From: an uncultured Phascolarctobacterium sp.
GTDB lineage: Bacteria > Bacillota > Negativicutes > Acidaminococcales > Acidaminococcaceae
Assembly (NCBI GenBank): GCA_900554395.1
Contig: USHB01000078.1
Span: forward strand, 1 to 6,792
Direction: 5' to 3'
DNA: 6,792 nt
The stretch's first letter is position 1, and every line of letters begins with the position of its first letter. The notes under the pieces were generated by a model. That model made no database searches, was not told the origin of the DNA, and saw only the letters and a list, made by a program, of their open reading frames with translations. Shown here one piece after another: positions 6,389-6,792 of this stretch. A program made the position numbers and the translations under genes.

Positions 6389-6792
6389 TTAAATTCTTTC
6401 TCCCACTGATTCGTAGGTGAAACCTTGCAGGATATTTACCTTAACAAAATCTCCCGGTGCAATTTCGCCGGGATTTTCAATAAATACCAAACCATCAATA
6501 TCTGGCGCTTCCCTGTAAGAACGGCCATAATACAACCCTGAACCGTCCTCTTCAATGCCTTCGACTAAAACTTCAAGAGTCATTCCTTCAGTATCCTGAT
6601 GCAGTTCTTCCGAAATCTGAGCCTGCAACGCCATTAATTCGTGATAACGTTCCTGTTTTATTTCATCCGGAATCTGATTAGGCATACTGCCTGCAACGGT
6701 ACCTTCTTCTTGAGAATAAGCAAAAACACCGGCATTTTCAAAACGCTGCTGTTCAACAAATTCTTTCAATTCTTCAAAATCAGCATCGGTTT
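6389..6792 (-). CDS. rimO: RimO, ribosomal protein S12 methylthiotransferase (5' part outside window)
   Basis: C-terminal ~133 residues of RimO, the radical-SAM [4Fe-4S] enzyme that adds a methylthio group to the conserved Asp of ribosomal protein S12. The reading frame runs from the right edge with no start; the full protein is about 440 residues, so the cysteine clusters and most of the SAM barrel lie outside. Visible are the end of the radical-SAM domain (DADFEELKEFV, then FENAGVFAYSQEEGT, a strongly RimO-like segment), a helical stretch with RYHELMALQAQISEE, and a TRAM domain in the last ~66 residues (LEVLVEG, YYGRSYREAPDIDGLVFI, VNILQGFTYESVGE). The Asp-rich DIDG motif and the closing hydrophobic strands fit RimO better than MiaB or MtaB. 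The gene ends 18 nt before cinA. A TTG at 6769 is internal and not the true start. Confidence 0.93.
   Translation of the reverse strand, partial: TDADFEELKEFVEQQRFENAGVFAYSQEEGTVAGSMPNQIPDEIKQERYHELMALQAQISEELHQDTEGMTLEVLVEGIEEDGSGLYYGRSYREAPDIDGLVFIENPGEIAPGDFVKVNILQGFTYESVGERI

Noticed and set aside
6767..6769. TTG as a start of a short independent gene at the right edge
   Set aside because: The frame stays open to the window edge and the residues upstream (TDADFEE) continue the RimO homology, so it is an internal codon of a truncated gene.

Overview
The window is a single block of six tightly packed genes, all on the minus strand, so transcription runs from high to low coordinates. It is cut at both ends: the first gene (rimO) enters from the right edge and the last (a hotdog thioesterase) leaves at the left edge. 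No RNA gene, mobile element, CRISPR array, convincing promoter or terminator was seen. Intergenic gaps are 18 nt, a 4-nt overlap, 53 nt, about 7 nt and 17 nt, which is what an operon looks like, and no stretch over 300 bases lacks a gene.

Order in transcription direction: rimO C-terminal part (6792-6389), cinA (6370-5114), a DEAD-box RNA helicase with a DbpA-type RNA-binding tail (5117-3522), hflX with an unusually long N-terminus (3468-1654), a PLP-dependent YnbB / 'methionine gamma-lyase family' protein (1646-408) and a PaaI-like thioesterase (390-1, incomplete). Three of these act on ribosomes or RNA: RimO modifies ribosomal protein S12, the helicase remodels structured RNA, and HflX splits or rescues ribosomes. 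CinA, the YnbB-like enzyme and the thioesterase are metabolic or housekeeping proteins whose link to that theme is only positional.

The organism looks like a member of the Bacillota. The hflX-ynbB pairing is the one known from Bacillus subtilis (ynbA-ynbB), and the long HflX is a form I recall from Clostridia and Negativicutes. The AT-leaning base composition and protein style would suit a Negativicutes-type anaerobe (Acidaminococcaceae-like), but that is inference without any search.

The most interesting item is HflX. Its first ~185 residues precede the standard HflX domains and hold a complete JAMM/MPN+ metal-binding signature (upstream Glu, then HxH, ten residues, Asp) with RadC-like spacing. 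This makes the protein a putative metal-dependent hydrolase fused to a ribosome-associated GTPase. A second item is an 11-bp RNA hairpin in the helicase-hflX gap that ends exactly where the hflX Shine-Dalgarno begins.
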